This document shows, piece by piece, positions 1-10,748 of a stretch of DNA of 64,000 nt. Positions within the stretch are counted from its first letter, which is position 1, and each line of letters opens with the position of its first letter. The stretch is from Nematopogon swammerdamellus. Its lineage: Eukaryota > Arthropoda > Insecta > Lepidoptera > Adelidae. The translations under genes and the position numbers were made by a program. Location: positions 4,027,761-4,091,760 of the forward strand of contig OX336351.1 of NCBI GenBank assembly GCA_946902875.1. Reading direction: 5' to 3'. Under the pieces are notes generated by a model, which was not told where the DNA came from, did not search any database, and saw only the letters and a program-made list of their open reading frames with translations.

Positions 1-13
1 TTATTCGGTCGCT

Positions 14-42
14 TTTGTACGTCATCAATGATGACGTACAAA
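14..42. repeat. perfect 13-bp inverted repeat
   Basis: Arms 14-26 and 30-42 (TTTGTACGTCATC and its complement) are separated by 3 nt. The rest of 1-217 shows nothing recognisable. Confidence 0.6.
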
Positions 43-217
43 CGATGACTCATCATCGCTCTAGCTGACGGATGGGTGGCCGTCTTGCTAGACTAGACTT
101 CTATTTGTTTCCACCTCGAGGTCACATTATGGGACCAGTTTTCTCCGTCGTCGTCGGCGACGCTCTATCAACAAAGCGATAAACACATACCACACGCTGT
201 ATTCCATCCAACAATCG

Positions 218-514
218 GGATAAGCAGAGTAATCTGTGTTGTGCTGCAAGAACTCGTGTAAACTACAGTACAGCACCGACCACCACGTTTAGCAATTTAT
301 TAGGACAAGATAACTATCAAGCTGCAAGTAAGGCACGAAGTCCCGGCTGCTGCATCAAAAGGTGGAAGGACACCGTGCCAAGGTGAGAGGTGGCTAGCCT
401 GTCGCCCTTTAGCACGGCACCTTGTCCTTATCCCTTAGTCGCGTTTTACGACATGCACGGGTAGAGATGCAGTGGGGCTATCTTTTTAAGCACCTGCACC
501 ACACGGTACTTTCC
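218..514 (-). repeat. dispersed repeat family C copy
   Basis: A roughly 300-bp repeat also present at about 25350-25645, 29095-29400 (opposite strand) and 36150-36327. Its shared end (TCGCCTTTTACGACATGCAC and GGGGCTATTCTTTTTAAG) recurs in many other places. On one strand it gives the spurious peptide VAFYDMHGERCSGAILFKYR. Type unassigned, SINE-like in size. Confidence 0.7.
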
Positions 515-1089
515 CCCCGCACATTCCGCGTCCCCGCATCTTTTACCAATCATCATCAATAAGTACTATACAGAGTGTTAAAACGGTGAGTACATTAATT
601 TCGGCAGCGCAATCCTCATGTTTTTCCTAGACAAAAAAGCAACTAAAGTTTTTCTCTAAAGTGTCTAGTTTTCGAGATATGAATTTTTGAAATGTATGTT
701 TTCGTCTAGTGTAATTTAACGCGTTGTTGTCGTTCCGCATCCTTCGCTTGCCGACCTCCAATCCTCCACTCACAAAGGCTAACCCCCGCCCCTCCCGCCG
801 ACACCTCCGTCCGAGGCGCTCACCTCTCACCCGCTCTTCCCCCCTCCGCGCCGCCCTGTTGTCATTACATCATTTTTACACTAAAATAATCAATTAGTTT
901 GTATGAAAACTGTAACTTTTTATTTAAAGGGAATTCAGAAAAAAGTTACTTGACTTTTTTGTTACTCTTGATCCCAATAATCATTTCCTAAATTTAATGT
1001 ACTCGCCGTTTTTACAACCTGTATACTATACTACTAATAATAAATCTGTAATGGATGGTCATGGAGTAAGTTACTTTGTTTTATGAGAT
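515..1089. other. no gene seen
   Basis: AT-rich non-coding sequence with a C/T-rich patch near 780-850. Nothing supportable was found. Confidence 0.5.
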
Positions 1090-1139
1090 ACTAGCTGAGC
1101 CCGCGGCTCCGCTCGCGTGAAATTCGTATTTCAAAGAAG

Positions 1140-3250
1140 AAAGTAAGCAACTGAGGGCGATGCCGAAGGCCGAGCTGCGTTCAGAAAGACTATAAACCTT
1201 CTCGAAGAAAGTAAGTAACTAAGGGCGAGGCCGAAGGCCGAGCTGCGTTCAGGAAGACTATAAACCTTCTCGAAGAAAGTACGCAACTGAGGGCGAGGCC
1301 GAAGGCCGAGCTGCGTTCAGGAAGACTATAAACCTTCTCAAAGAAAGTACGTAACTATGGGCGAAACCGAAGGCCGAGCTGCGTTCAGTAAGACTATAAA
1401 CCTTCTCGAAGAAAGTAAGTAACAAAGGGCGAGGCCGAAGGCCGAGCTGCGTTCAGGAAAACGATAAACTTTCTCGAAGAAAGTAAGTAACTGCGGGCGA
1501 GGCCGAAGGCCGAGCTGCGTTGAGGAAGACTATAAACCTTCTCGAAGAAAGTAAGTAACAATGGGCGAGGCCGAAGGCCGAGCTGCGTTTAGGAAGACTA
1601 TAAACCTTCTCGAAGAAAGTAAGTAGCAAAGGGCGAGGCCGAAGGCCGAGCTGCGTTCAGGAAGACGATAAACTTTCTCAACGAAAGTAAGTAACTGAGG
1701 GCGAGGCCGAAGGCCGAGCTGCGTTCAGGAAGACTATAAACCTTCTCGAAGAAAGTAAGTAACAAAGGGCGAGGCCGAAGGCCGAGCTGCGTTCAGAAAG
1801 ACGATAAACCTTCTCGAAGAAAGTAAGTAACTGAGGGCGAGGCCGAAGGCCGAGCTGTGTTCACGAAGACGATAAACTTTCTCGAAGAAATTAAGTAACT
1901 GAGGGCGAGGCCGAAGGTCGAGCTGCGTTCAGGAAGACTATAAACCTTCTCGGAGAAAGTAAGTAATAAAAGGCGAGGCCGAAGGCCGGGCTGCGTTCAG
2001 GAAGACGATAAACCTTCTCGAAGAAAGTAAGTAAGTGAGGGTGAGGCCGAGGGCCGAGCTGCGTTCAGGAAGACTATAAACCTTCTCGAAGAAAGTAAGC
2101 AACAGAGGGCGAGGCCGAAGGCCGAGCTGCGTTCAGGAAGACGATAACCTTTTCGAAGAAAGTAAGTAACAGAGGGCGAGGCCGAAGGCCGAGCTGCGTT
2201 CAGGAAAAATATAAACCTTCTCGAAGAAATTAAGTAATTGAGGGCGAGGCCGAAGGCCGAGCTGCGTTCAGGAAGACTATAAACCTTCTTGATGAAAGTA
2301 CGTAACCGAGGGCGAGGCCGAAGGCCGAGCTGCGTTCAGGAAGACTATAAACCTTCTCGAAGAAAGTAAGTAACAAAGGGCGAGGCCGAAGGCCGAGCTG
2401 CGTTCAGGAAGACGATAAACCTTCTCGAAGAAAGTAAGTAACTGAGGGCGAGGCCGAAGGCCGAGCTGTGTTCACGAAGACGATAAACTTTCTCGAAGAA
2501 ATTAAGTAACTGAGGGCGAGGCCGAAGGCCGAGCTGCGTTCAGGAAGACTATAAACCTTCTCGGAGAAAGTAAGTAATAAAAGGCGAGGCCGAAGGCCGG
2601 GCTGCGTTCAGGAAGACGATAAACCTTTTCGAAGAAAGTAAGTAACAGAGGGCGAGGCCGAAGGCCGATCTGCGTTCAGGAAAAATATAAACCTTCTCGA
2701 AGAAATTAAGTAATTGAGGGCGAGGCCGAAGGCCGAGCTGCGTTCAGGAAGACTATAAACCTTCTTGATGAAAGTACGTAACTGAGGGCGAGGCCGAAGG
2801 CCGAGCTGCGTTCAGGAAGACTATAAACCTTCTTGATGAAAGTAAGTAACTGAGGGCGAGGCCGACGGCCGAGCTGCGTTCAGGAAGACGATAAACCTTC
2901 CCGAAGAAATTAAGTAATTGAGAGCGAGGCCGAAGGCCGAGCTGCGTTCAGGAAGACTATAAACCTTCTTGATAAAAGTACGTAACTGAGGGCGAGGCCG
3001 AAGGCCGAGCTGCGTTCAGGAAGACGATGTCCTTTTCGAAGAAAGTAAGTAACAGAGGGCGAGGCCGAAGGCCGAGCTGCGTTCAGGAAGGCCAATAACC
3101 TTCTCGATGAAAGTTAGTAACTAAGGGCGATGCCGACGGCCGAGCTGCGTTCAGGAAAACTATAAACCTTCCCGAAGAAATTAAGTAATTGAGGGCGACG
3201 CCGAAGGCCGAGCTGCGTTCAGGAAGACTATAAACCATCTTGAAGAAAGT
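1140..3250 (+). repeat. 68-bp minisatellite, about 31 units
   Basis: The unit begins GGGCGAGGCCGAAGGCCGAG. Spacing of unit starts (1223, 1291, 1359, ...) is exactly 68 bp, and unit starts run from 1155 to about 3193. Units differ by a few bases. A diagnostic variant run (CTGTGTTCACGAAG, later AGTAATAAAAGG) appears at about 1851-1980 and again at 2462-2590, about 611 bp (nine units) apart, showing higher-order duplication. Confidence 0.93.
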
Positions 3251-3412
3251 AACTATCGCCCATAGTTACTTACTGTCATCGAGAAGGTTTAGCGTCTTCC
3301 AGGATACAGGTCGGCCTTCGGCCACACCCTTAGTTACTTACTTTCTTCGAGAAGGATTATAATCTTCCTGAACGCAGCTCCACCGTAGGCCTCGCCCTCA
3401 GTTACTTACTTT
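3251..3412 (-). repeat. inverted copies of the 68-bp unit
   Basis: About 2.3 diverged units in reverse orientation (CCTTCTCGATG..., GGCCTTCGGCC, TTACTTACTTTCTTC). They start abruptly at 'AAGTAACTATCGCCCATAGTTACTTACT'-type sequence around 3247-3275. Confidence 0.85.
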
Positions 3413-3514
3413 CTTCTTTTGAAATACGAATTTCACGCGAGCGAATCTACGGGAAAAGCTATCGATATTAAAATAAGAAACTTAAGTTAAAATAATATTC
3501 GCCTCGCCCCGCTG

Positions 3515-3958
3515 CTGGCCCCTCTCCCTCTCCCTCTCCCTCTCCCTCTCCCTCTCCGCCTCCGCCTCCGCCTCCGCCCCCGCCCCCGCCCCCGCCCCCG
3601 CCCCCGCCCCCGGCCCCGCCCCGTCCCCGTCCCCGTCCCCGTCCCCGTCCCCGTCCCCGTCCCCGTCCCCGCCTCCGCCTCCGCCTCCGCCTCCGCCTCC
3701 GCCTCCGCCTCCGCCTCCGCCTCCGCCTCCGCCTCCGCCTCCGCCTCCGCCTCCGCCTCCGCCTCCGCCTCCGCCTCCGCCTCCGCCTCCGCCTCCGCCT
3801 CCGCCTCCGCCTCCGCCTCCGCCTCCCCCTCCCCCTCCCCCTCTCCCTCTCCCTCTCCCTCTCCCTCTCCCTCTCCCTCTCCCTCTCCCTCTCCCTCTCC
3901 CTCTCCCTCTCCCTCTCCCTCTCCCTCTCTCCCTCCCCTCCGCCTTCCCTCCCCCTTC
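3515..3958. repeat. C/T-rich hexanucleotide microsatellite block
   Basis: Runs of CTCCCT, CCTCCG, CCCGCC and CCGTCC hexamers cover about 440 bp, with almost pure C/T/G on this strand. The minus-strand frame of Arg/Gly/Glu repeats is a by-product. The opposite strand is G-rich enough for quadruplex formation. Confidence 0.95.
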
Positions 3959-3962
3959 CCAT

Positions 3963-4579
3963 CATTTAATCCTAAAATCTAATTTTGAAATCATCCCCTA
4001 TTTTAATTTAAGGGTTGATTTAACTAAAACGCCGAAACACCTAATTCTTTATTTCATACCAAAAGCCTAAATATGAATCGTTATATCCCTAACTTGAGAA
4101 ATGATGGGTTCCCCATACAAACGTTCATCCCCTATTTCACCCCCTTAAGGGTTGTTTTTTGAGACAAAAGGTAGCCTATGTCCTTCCTCAGGATGCAATT
4201 CATCTCCGTACAAAATTTTATAAAATCCTAAAATCTAATTTTGAAATCATCCCCTATTGTAATTTAAGGGTTGATTTAGCAAAAATGCTGAAACACGTAA
4301 TTCTTTATTTCATACCAAAAGCCTAAATATGAATTGTCATATCCCTAACTCGAGAAATGCTAGGTTCCCCATACAAACTTTCATCCCCTATTTCACCCCC
4401 TTAAGGGTTGTTTTTTGAGACAAAAGGTAGCCTATGTCCTTCCTCAGGATCCAATTCATCTCCGTGCAATATTTTATCGAAATCTGTTCAGCGGTTTAGG
4501 CGTGAAAAGGTAACAGACAGACAGACAGACAGACAACAGAGTTACTTTCGAATTTATAATATTAGTATGGATTGCGTTT
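3963..4579 (+). mobile_element. retroposon/Helitron-like tail with tandem 256-bp unit
   Basis: CCTAAAATCTAATTTTGAAA starts at 3971 and again at 4227, with most of the following 250 bp shared. The copy ends in a (CAGA)n run and TTTATAATATTAGTATGGAT (4553-4572), a 3' end common in insect repeats. Element class not resolved. Confidence 0.65.
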
Positions 4580-4759
4580 GTAGGCTCTATGTATGATACT
4601 AAAACTATATTGACGATTTTTTTTTATCTTTTCTGTATGTATGTATATTCCAACATAAATCTTAAACCGATCATCCGAATTTTATTTCCGTTTATATAAA
4701 ATAAATTGAATTACATCCGATTTAGTACAAGCACATTTAACTATACGGGCCACAGGATA

Positions 4760-4915
4760 GGCTAAATAAAATTTTGTTCGGGTCACACTAAGATGTGGCT
4801 CACATACAAACCGAATTGTTCCGCGCGCCGAAATAAAGGTACAGTAGCGGGCTTACTTAATTTCTTCTTTTTAAATACGAGTTTCACGCGAGCGAAGCCA
4901 CGGGAAAAAGCTAGT
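4760..4915 (-). repeat. dispersed repeat, copy 1 (pairs with 22085-22210)
   Basis: GATGTGGCTCACATACAAAC, CGAATTGTTCCGCGCGCCGA and the TTCACGCGAGCGAAGC end recur inverted at 22085-22210. Confidence 0.7.
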
Positions 4916-5224
4916 ACATTACATTACACAGCGGTCAGCGAGGCAGTATGTATGTGTGTGGTCGCTGAAATTGTGACAAAAGATCGATGGCCGCTCCACA
5001 GGTTCCTGCCTCCAAGGCTCACAGGTCTGTGTAGGTAGGTTGCTGGCTGGTACGCTACGCTGCTGCTGTGTACGGCGAACCTGACCTTTACAAATTTATC
5101 AATTTAGTCGCGCGCGGCACACGCTGCTGTCTGTACGCCTCGCATGGGGCAATTTTGACGAGCTATTTTGGAACGTAGCTATTTGTATAATGGGAAGCGA
5201 GTGGCATATACCTTTACTTGAACC

Positions 5225-5551
5225 TTATTAGTATTGTACCGTGTGGTGTGGGGCCGGTACTTTAAAAGAATAGCCCCACTGCATCTCTCCCCGTGTATGT
5301 CGTAAAAGGCGACTAAGGGATATGACTCCCTTCTTATATTACTAGGTGGTAGGGTTTAACCCGCCCGGGTAAGGTCGTTCGAAACGACTACCTATGTAAA
5401 TAGTTTGTGTTTTCCGTCCAGTTCAGTGTAGCCGGCACGACCGAAGGGAAGCACTGACGTGGCACCAATTTCACCCGGTGTTATGGGCTGACATCACGGA
5501 TGGTGTAGGCGATGTAGCCAACCGTGTCAGTTTCCATAAAAAAAAGTATTT
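5225..5551 (+). mobile_element. SINE family A copy, family C segment at 5' end
   Basis: Contains the family A body CTAGGTGGTAGGGTTTAACC ... GTCCAGTTCAGTGTAGCCGG ... AACCGTGTCAGTTTCCATAA and an A-rich tail at 5540. Instead of the tRNA/5S-like head it starts with the family C end (GGGGCCGGTACTTTAAAAGA). Confidence 0.8.
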
Positions 5552-6037
5552 GCATTGAAGTCTAGAAGATAATATGAAGAAATCGAAACGATTTTGGAAA
5601 AACTGATTATTTTTGGTTTCTTGCAAAATATAAAAATAAGCTGACATTTACAAAATAAGCGTGTAAGTGCGAATCGGACTTGCGCACCGAGGGTTCCGTA
5701 CCACTATGTAATTGGTCGGTTTTTATTATTGGTGGTTCTGCCTATAATCACACCAAATTTGACGTTTGCATGTATTACCGATTTAGCGATAGAGAAAAAA
5801 AAACAAAACAAAAACACGTTTCTTGTATAGGGACCCCTTCATTTTGCTTTTATTTTTTCGTAAGACAAATTCAACGATACAACTCTTAAAAGGTAGACAG
5901 ACGGACGAACGGACGGACGGGTCGAAAAAATAGTACGGAACCCTAAAAAAAATCACAGGTCCGGAGGATGGTTCATACAATTGAATCGAAACTCACCGTG
6001 GAACACAGAACAAACCAACCTGTAGATGCAATTCTCT
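5552..6037. other. no gene seen
   Basis: AT-rich, with a (GGACGGAC)n patch and TAGTACGGAACCCTAAAAAA near 5930, the typical 3' end of an insect retroposon on the plus strand. No intact frame. Confidence 0.45.
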
Positions 6038-6836
6038 AAAGCCTAGTTCACATTACTTAGTAGAGTTAGCGGTAGAGTTAGTAGGGCGAGTACTAAATAG
6101 CCCCCTCACTAGTATACTAGAATTTGGTAGAGTAGAGTGGATAGCACGGGGGTAGAGTAGAGTAGCTCTAGTACTTTTTTCCCCCCACCACCCGCCTACT
6201 GTACTCTACCGGCCACTCGCCCGCGTGTGGACACGTTTTGACTAAATAGTAGCTCGCCGTGCCCAGCCGACCGACAACACAGCTCGCCCTCGCGCACATG
6301 CGTGCGCGCCGGCAATTTGTTTCGGGAACCTACCTAACCTTATTAATATATTGTTTATTCAGCGAGTCCTCTCAAAATGTGAAAATATAAATATTTAACT
6401 TGATTCCAAGCAAAAAACAAAAATAAACAGGTTTATTGCAAAATTTTCATGCATCAAATAAATAAACAATAATTCAATTTTTTTTTTAAATTAAACTATA
6501 TTCATAACCTCAGATCACAGTCAGTTCAATAACCCTTTGCGAGAGTGAGAAGTACAGAGAAAGAGAAACCGCTCGGCATTAGTTGCTAGGATGAACGGAG
6601 TGTAAAGTAATTTCCCCCAGCAAAACACCAGAAAGATTTATTAAATAGTTTTTAACTGCAGAACGACGGCGGGCGATGCTCATTGTGGTGTTTTATCTTA
6701 CACTGCCTACTTTACTCTACCACCCTACTTGCGTATGGACGGCTACTCTACCGAAAACAGTAGAGTAGAGTTAGTAGGGAAAAATAGTAGTTAGCCCACT
6801 GTACCGCTACCTCTACTAATGTAAACTAGGTTTAAA
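6038..6836. mobile_element. TIR element of about 0.8 kb
   Basis: Left end AGCCTAGTTCACATTACTTA and GTAGAGTTAGCGGTA oppose right end TACCGCTACCTCTACTAATG and TAAACTAGGTTTA. The interior is rich in TAGAGTAGAG motifs, with no transposase frame. Non-autonomous. Confidence 0.65.
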
Positions 6837-7252
6837 GGTGAGACCGCACCTTGTGACAAAATAGTAGGTAGTCCACTGTACCGCTAACTCTACTAATGTG
6901 AACTAGGCTTAAAGGTGAGACCGCACCTTGTGAGTCACAAGCGGTACAGTGGACTACCTACTATTTTGTCACAAGTTGTGACAAAATAGTAGGTAGTCCA
7001 CTGTACTGCTAACTCTACTAATGGAAATATAGGCTTAAAGGTGAGACCGCACCTTGTGACAAAATAGTAGGTAGTCCACTGTACCACTAACTCTACTAAT
7101 GTGAACTAGGCTTAAAGGTGAGACCGCACCTTGTGACAAAATAGTTGGTAGTTCCCTGTACCGCTAACCTTGTGACAAAATAGTAGGTAATCCATTGCAC
7201 CGCTAACTCTACTAATGTGAACTAGGCTTAAAGGTGAGACCGCACCTTGTGA
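6837..7252 (+). repeat. 77-bp tandem repeat derived from the TIR element end
   Basis: GGTGAGACCGCACCTTGTGA recurs at 6837, 6914, 7040, 7117 and about 7231, and each unit contains the element's right end. At 6938-7008 one unit is inverted, making a near-perfect palindrome with 34-bp arms centred near 6974. Confidence 0.88.
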
Positions 7253-7625
7253 CACTGCACTCGGCGGCGGCGGCGGAAGCATTGCGCGACGCGGCAAGTA
7301 ATTCGTATGGAACAACCTCACCTGTGACCTTACCTTAAGAGAGACAGCAGCTTTTTTTTCAGAACCTCAGACTTGTCCGAAATTTCCAAATCGGATTTAT
7401 ACACTACGAACCAAAAGTTGTAAGCGCTATGGGCAGCTGCCGTAAGTGCACTCGGCCGCCGGCCGGGGGGCATTCGTGGATATTATTTTTAACTTCGCGG
7501 AAGAGTTCGCCCGCCGACCTTCTCATCTCTTCGCTTTGCTAAACGAACACTGCCCGACTGCAAGTGAGTGCCCGATCATTATAAGATTTACATCTAAACG
7601 GTGGATAATAATCTATAATTATGTA

Positions 7626-7663
7626 GGAAGATAGTAGCCGGCGCGCAGCGGCGGCTACTATCT
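7626..7663. repeat. short hairpin
   Basis: AAGATAGTAGCCG and its complement flank an 11-12-nt GC-rich loop. Confidence 0.6.
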
Positions 7664-7741
7664 TGCTGCTGCCTCCGCTGCTGCCTCCGATACAGACTAT
7701 ACAATTATATCTTCTTCCTTCCGTTTGTTCGAGGTGCCTTA

Positions 7742-8147
7742 AGCTGGCTTCCCACGGTGCGTGATATTGCGGACGGATGCGGACCAGCCCGCACGACGCA
7801 CCAGCCCGTACGACGCACCATGGGAAGAGTGTCGTCTGTGAAAGCGCAGACACGTCCGTAGCGGTGCGACGGATCCGCCGCGAGTCGGTACTTCAAAGGT
7901 GCGGTGCGAGCTCGTGCGTGCTCGTGCGGTGCAGTCCGCGGTCGTCCGTATAAACACAGACTAATCTCTATCACTTTGCATTTTGGAATGACAACATGTG
8001 CGGTGCGTAGCTGTCCGTGGTCGTCGGCCGTGCGTGATGGATGATCCGCAGAAGCACGCACCGTTGGAAGAGCCTTGGTGCGTAGCTCTCCGTGATCGTC
8101 GGCCGTGCGTGATGATCCGCAGAATCACGCACCGTGGGAAGCCAGCT
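7742..8147. mobile_element. Harbinger/PIF-like MITE with perfect 24-bp TIRs
   Basis: Both ends carry the same 24-bp inverted sequence (starts AGCTGGCTTCCCACGGTGCG), perfectly matched. They are flanked by TTA at 7739-7741 and 8148-8150, the 3-bp duplication typical of PIF/Harbinger. The 406-bp interior holds degenerate repeats of the TIR motif and no transposase. Confidence 0.85.
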
Positions 8148-8150
8148 TTA

Positions 8151-8530
8151 CCAGAAGAGATCATTAATAAATCCGTACTGTCACTTGGAGGGCGACTTAG
8201 TGGAAAGTTTGGAACAGGTTGAATTTCTTTCTTACTAGCTTTTGCACGCGGCGTCACTTCGCGTGACTTTTTGATCACAGCTCAAACTCCCTAAAAGCCT
8301 TACAAGGTCTATTACGAATATTAAAAGAATATTGCCAAATCTGACCCAACGTTCTCAAGGGATGCGCTTACCAATGAAGTGCATTTAATTTTTATATTTC
8401 TTATTATTGTGTAAATTAAATTAAAAATCTCTTTGGATCCTGGCACCACTTTAGGCGACCTTTAGATAACTACTAATTTAAGGCATCCCTGGCCCTAAAT
8501 ATTAAGAAGGAGTTTAGTTAGGCTCTCTTG
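8151..8530. other. no gene seen
   Basis: Starts with TAGCTTTTGCACGCGGCGTC, a degenerate copy of the common element end. The remainder is unassigned AT-rich sequence. Confidence 0.45.
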
Positions 8531-8537
8531 AGGGAAC

Positions 8538-8770
8538 AAATGAAGTCAGTCAGCGTGTAAAGACTGCTGGACATACGCCTCTTAAATTTTCCTCAGTACT
8601 CCCTCCCGACCTTCAACGGTACGGTACCACCGGCTTTCCGCCGACGTACTTGATGTCTACGTACCAACTGGCGGGTGGTCTTCCCACACTCCGTTTTACT
8701 GCTCTCGGATGGTTTGGAACTGTCTTCAAAATTCCGTGCGATGCATCTTACTCCGACCCGAAAAAAACGG
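8538..8770 (-). mobile_element. RTE-like LINE C-terminal fragment
   Basis: Minus-strand remnants of the D-D/V-YVGGKQWFRTAEGRED-W-type tail of a lepidopteran LINE, also found at 12463-12607, 18577-18850, 33313-33436 and 55724-55870. Disabled. Confidence 0.65.
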
Positions 8771-9095
8771 CGTGTAAATTTTGCTTGCACCCGTGAAATT
8801 GGCACCATGCTCGCCCATCTTGTATGGTACCTTAAGTGAAGCCTTAAGTATGAAAATCCATACGATCCGTTTTCAAAAATATACTTGCGGTCGCGATTGC
8901 TTCACAGGAAGAGCAAAATGCAACTAGGCAGCAGCGCACACGGTACCGTGTGCGTGTGGTCCCAGGATATCTTAGTAATAAAACCGCAATATGGTCAGGT
9001 GACCTAGACGGCGGCAGGTGGCTTCTTCCGTCATGTTAGTGCGTGTGCCGACACCGAACGACAACCGACCGGCAGCTGGCAGACACCGCCAAACA

Positions 9096-9242
9096 TGGCG
9101 CGTTGAGTTCAACGCTTGCAGGGTCAGACGGCGAGGCGGACGCAGGTGGAGTAGGAAACTAGACCCATAAGGAGCCATCTTGGAACAGATAACACAACTT
9201 GAGTCTGACAGATGACACGTTGAGTTCAACGCTCGCATGGTC
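9096..9242 (+). repeat. short direct duplication
   Basis: CGTTGAGTTCAACGCTTGCA (9099) recurs as CGTTGAGTTCAACGCTCGCA near 9213, each followed by GGTCAG. Origin unknown. Confidence 0.5.
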
Positions 9243-9314
9243 AGAAGCCTGGCCCAAGTACGGATAATTCAAATCCAAATGTGTATTTGTGTAAAAATAA
9301 GAAAATAAAGTCCC

Positions 9315-9568
9315 TTGCCCCTTACTAGGTGGTAGGCTCAAATTGTAGCCGACTGGGTTGGTACCACCGTACTGGATGTAAGATGGCCGCATAGCAGCCT
9401 CGGTTGTGTTCTCCTCTAGCCAGTATCTCCTCCAGTATAGCCAGCAATCCAGGGAAGTCTCCGGTATCGCACCTACCTTCTCGGAGGTGATATTGGCTGG
9501 TCGGAGCATGCGCTTTGGCCCTTCTGACTCAGCCACCCATACCGGATTACATAAAATAAAAAAAAAAC
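9315..9568 (+). mobile_element. SINE family B copy
   Basis: TTACTAGGTGGTAGGCTCAA ... CCGACTGGGTTGGTACCACC ... TCAGCCACCCATACCGGATT, then ACATAAAATAAAAAAAA tail. The 5' head is missing. Confidence 0.85.
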
Positions 9569-9993
9569 CAGGTGTCCAATATTGACTACTTTGGTGCGTC
9601 GTCGGCAGATTGCCTCGTTAACCACCTATTAACACCAATTTGCTTAATGATAAGAATTATTATAGTGTAATTTTTATTTTATTCATTCATTTAATATTTT
9701 CTTCTTATTCTTCATCATACTTACCGTAGACCGGAATAGTTTACTCGAGGCTTAATTCATTCTCAGATTTGCAGGCCTCACAATTATCATCAATGGTACT
9801 ACAATATACAATATACTCACTACGTACATACTTGGTTCCGTATAAACCAGTTCCGGCCATACAAGCGAGCATCGTTTCACACTTACCTGCAACAAAGAGA
9901 AAGAAGACGTTTTATCACTTCATAACATTTAAAATATGGTTACAAGATTTATCTTCCGAGACTAATATGCAGAAGGAATCAAGATTCCCGACA

Positions 9994-10045
9994 ATGATGA
10001 TGATGATGATGAATGAGGTGACACACACACACACACACACACACA
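9994..10045 (+). repeat. (GAT)n and (CA)n microsatellites
   Basis: GATGATGATGATGATGATGA followed shortly by an uninterrupted AC run ending at about 10044. Confidence 0.95.
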
Positions 10046-10194
10046 AAGGATAATAAAGTGCATTATAAACAAATGCGCGACAAGCCCACACAAAGGGGAC
10101 ATGCTCGGGGACATGTGAAGAAAGCGTCGCAACAAAAGGTATTCGGCATCACACCGGAGATTTCACATAACGTGCAAGGCACGTTGGCAGGCCT

Positions 10195-10540
10195 CACGCA
10201 CTCTATGTACTTGCGCGCGCTAACTACCTACCTCCCGACGGGCCGACGACGCGACGGCGGCGTCTAATTCAGTGGAAATTCGCCAGCCGCGCGAAGCATA
10301 CCTACACGCTCGCCCACGCAACTGCGCGCAGCTACAAAGCAATCATCACTTTACACTCGATCGTTTAGGTACATTTTCGCTCGCAGCGATTGGCGACGTG
10401 AAACAGTAGGCTATTAAAGCCCAAGGTATGGAACTTTTTCTATGGAGTGATTTATCTGTTACGAAGTAACTATTAAGTATATCTAGCTACCAACGTCACA
10501 GATTACTATCTGTGACGTTGGTAGCTAGATATACTGAAGT
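10195..10540 (+). mobile_element. repeat E copy ending in a 27-bp perfect hairpin
   Basis: The body (CAGTGGAAATTCGCCAGCCG ... GGTATGGAACTTTTTCTATG) recurs at 35395-35595 and inverted at 49190-49450. It ends in arms 10476-10502 and 10509-10535, perfectly complementary, with a 6-nt loop. Confidence 0.75.
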
Positions 10541-10554
10541 ATTTTTTTTATTTA

Positions 10555-10748
10555 ATTCAATATGGGTGGGTTGCTGATCCAGAGGGGCTAGAGTACGATC
10601 CGACCAGCCACGATCACTCTACGAGATGGTGGCGTACCGGATACTTCCCTTTGGATTACTGGCTACATGGACTAGAAGAGAACACAGCCGAGGCTGCAAT
10701 GCTGGTCGGATCTGTCGTCCAGTAACGGTGGTACTAATCCAGTCGGCT
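10555..10748 (-). mobile_element. SINE family B copy
   Basis: Minus-oriented family B 3' region: TATGGGTGGGTTGCTGATCC ... GAACACAGCCGAGGCTGCAA ... ACTAATCCAGTCGGCTATCG. It continues into the duplicated head region. Confidence 0.75.

Larger units (their letters stand above)
1090..3461. mobile_element. foldback element carrying a minisatellite
   Basis: The left end (1090-1135, CGCTCGCGTGAAATTCGTAT) recurs inverted at 3417-3461. These look like two inverted copies of an end found on many lepidopteran elements, also seen at 4860-4915 and 22085-22130. Between them lies the 68-bp satellite. Confidence 0.6.

Noticed and set aside
1140..3250. CRISPR-like array
   Set aside because: Units are direct 68-bp tandem repeats without unique spacers, in a eukaryotic genome.
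3468..3965. 165-codon minus-strand frame of Arg, Gly and Glu repeats
   Set aside because: It is the translation of a hexanucleotide microsatellite and has no protein-like composition or gene context.
7539..8278. Several overlapping minus-strand frames as a gene
   Set aside because: All lie in the Harbinger-like MITE and arise from its repeated GC-rich TIR motif.
10476..10535. microRNA precursor
   Set aside because: The stem is perfectly paired and attached to a dispersed repeat, more like a transposon palindrome; no expression evidence available.
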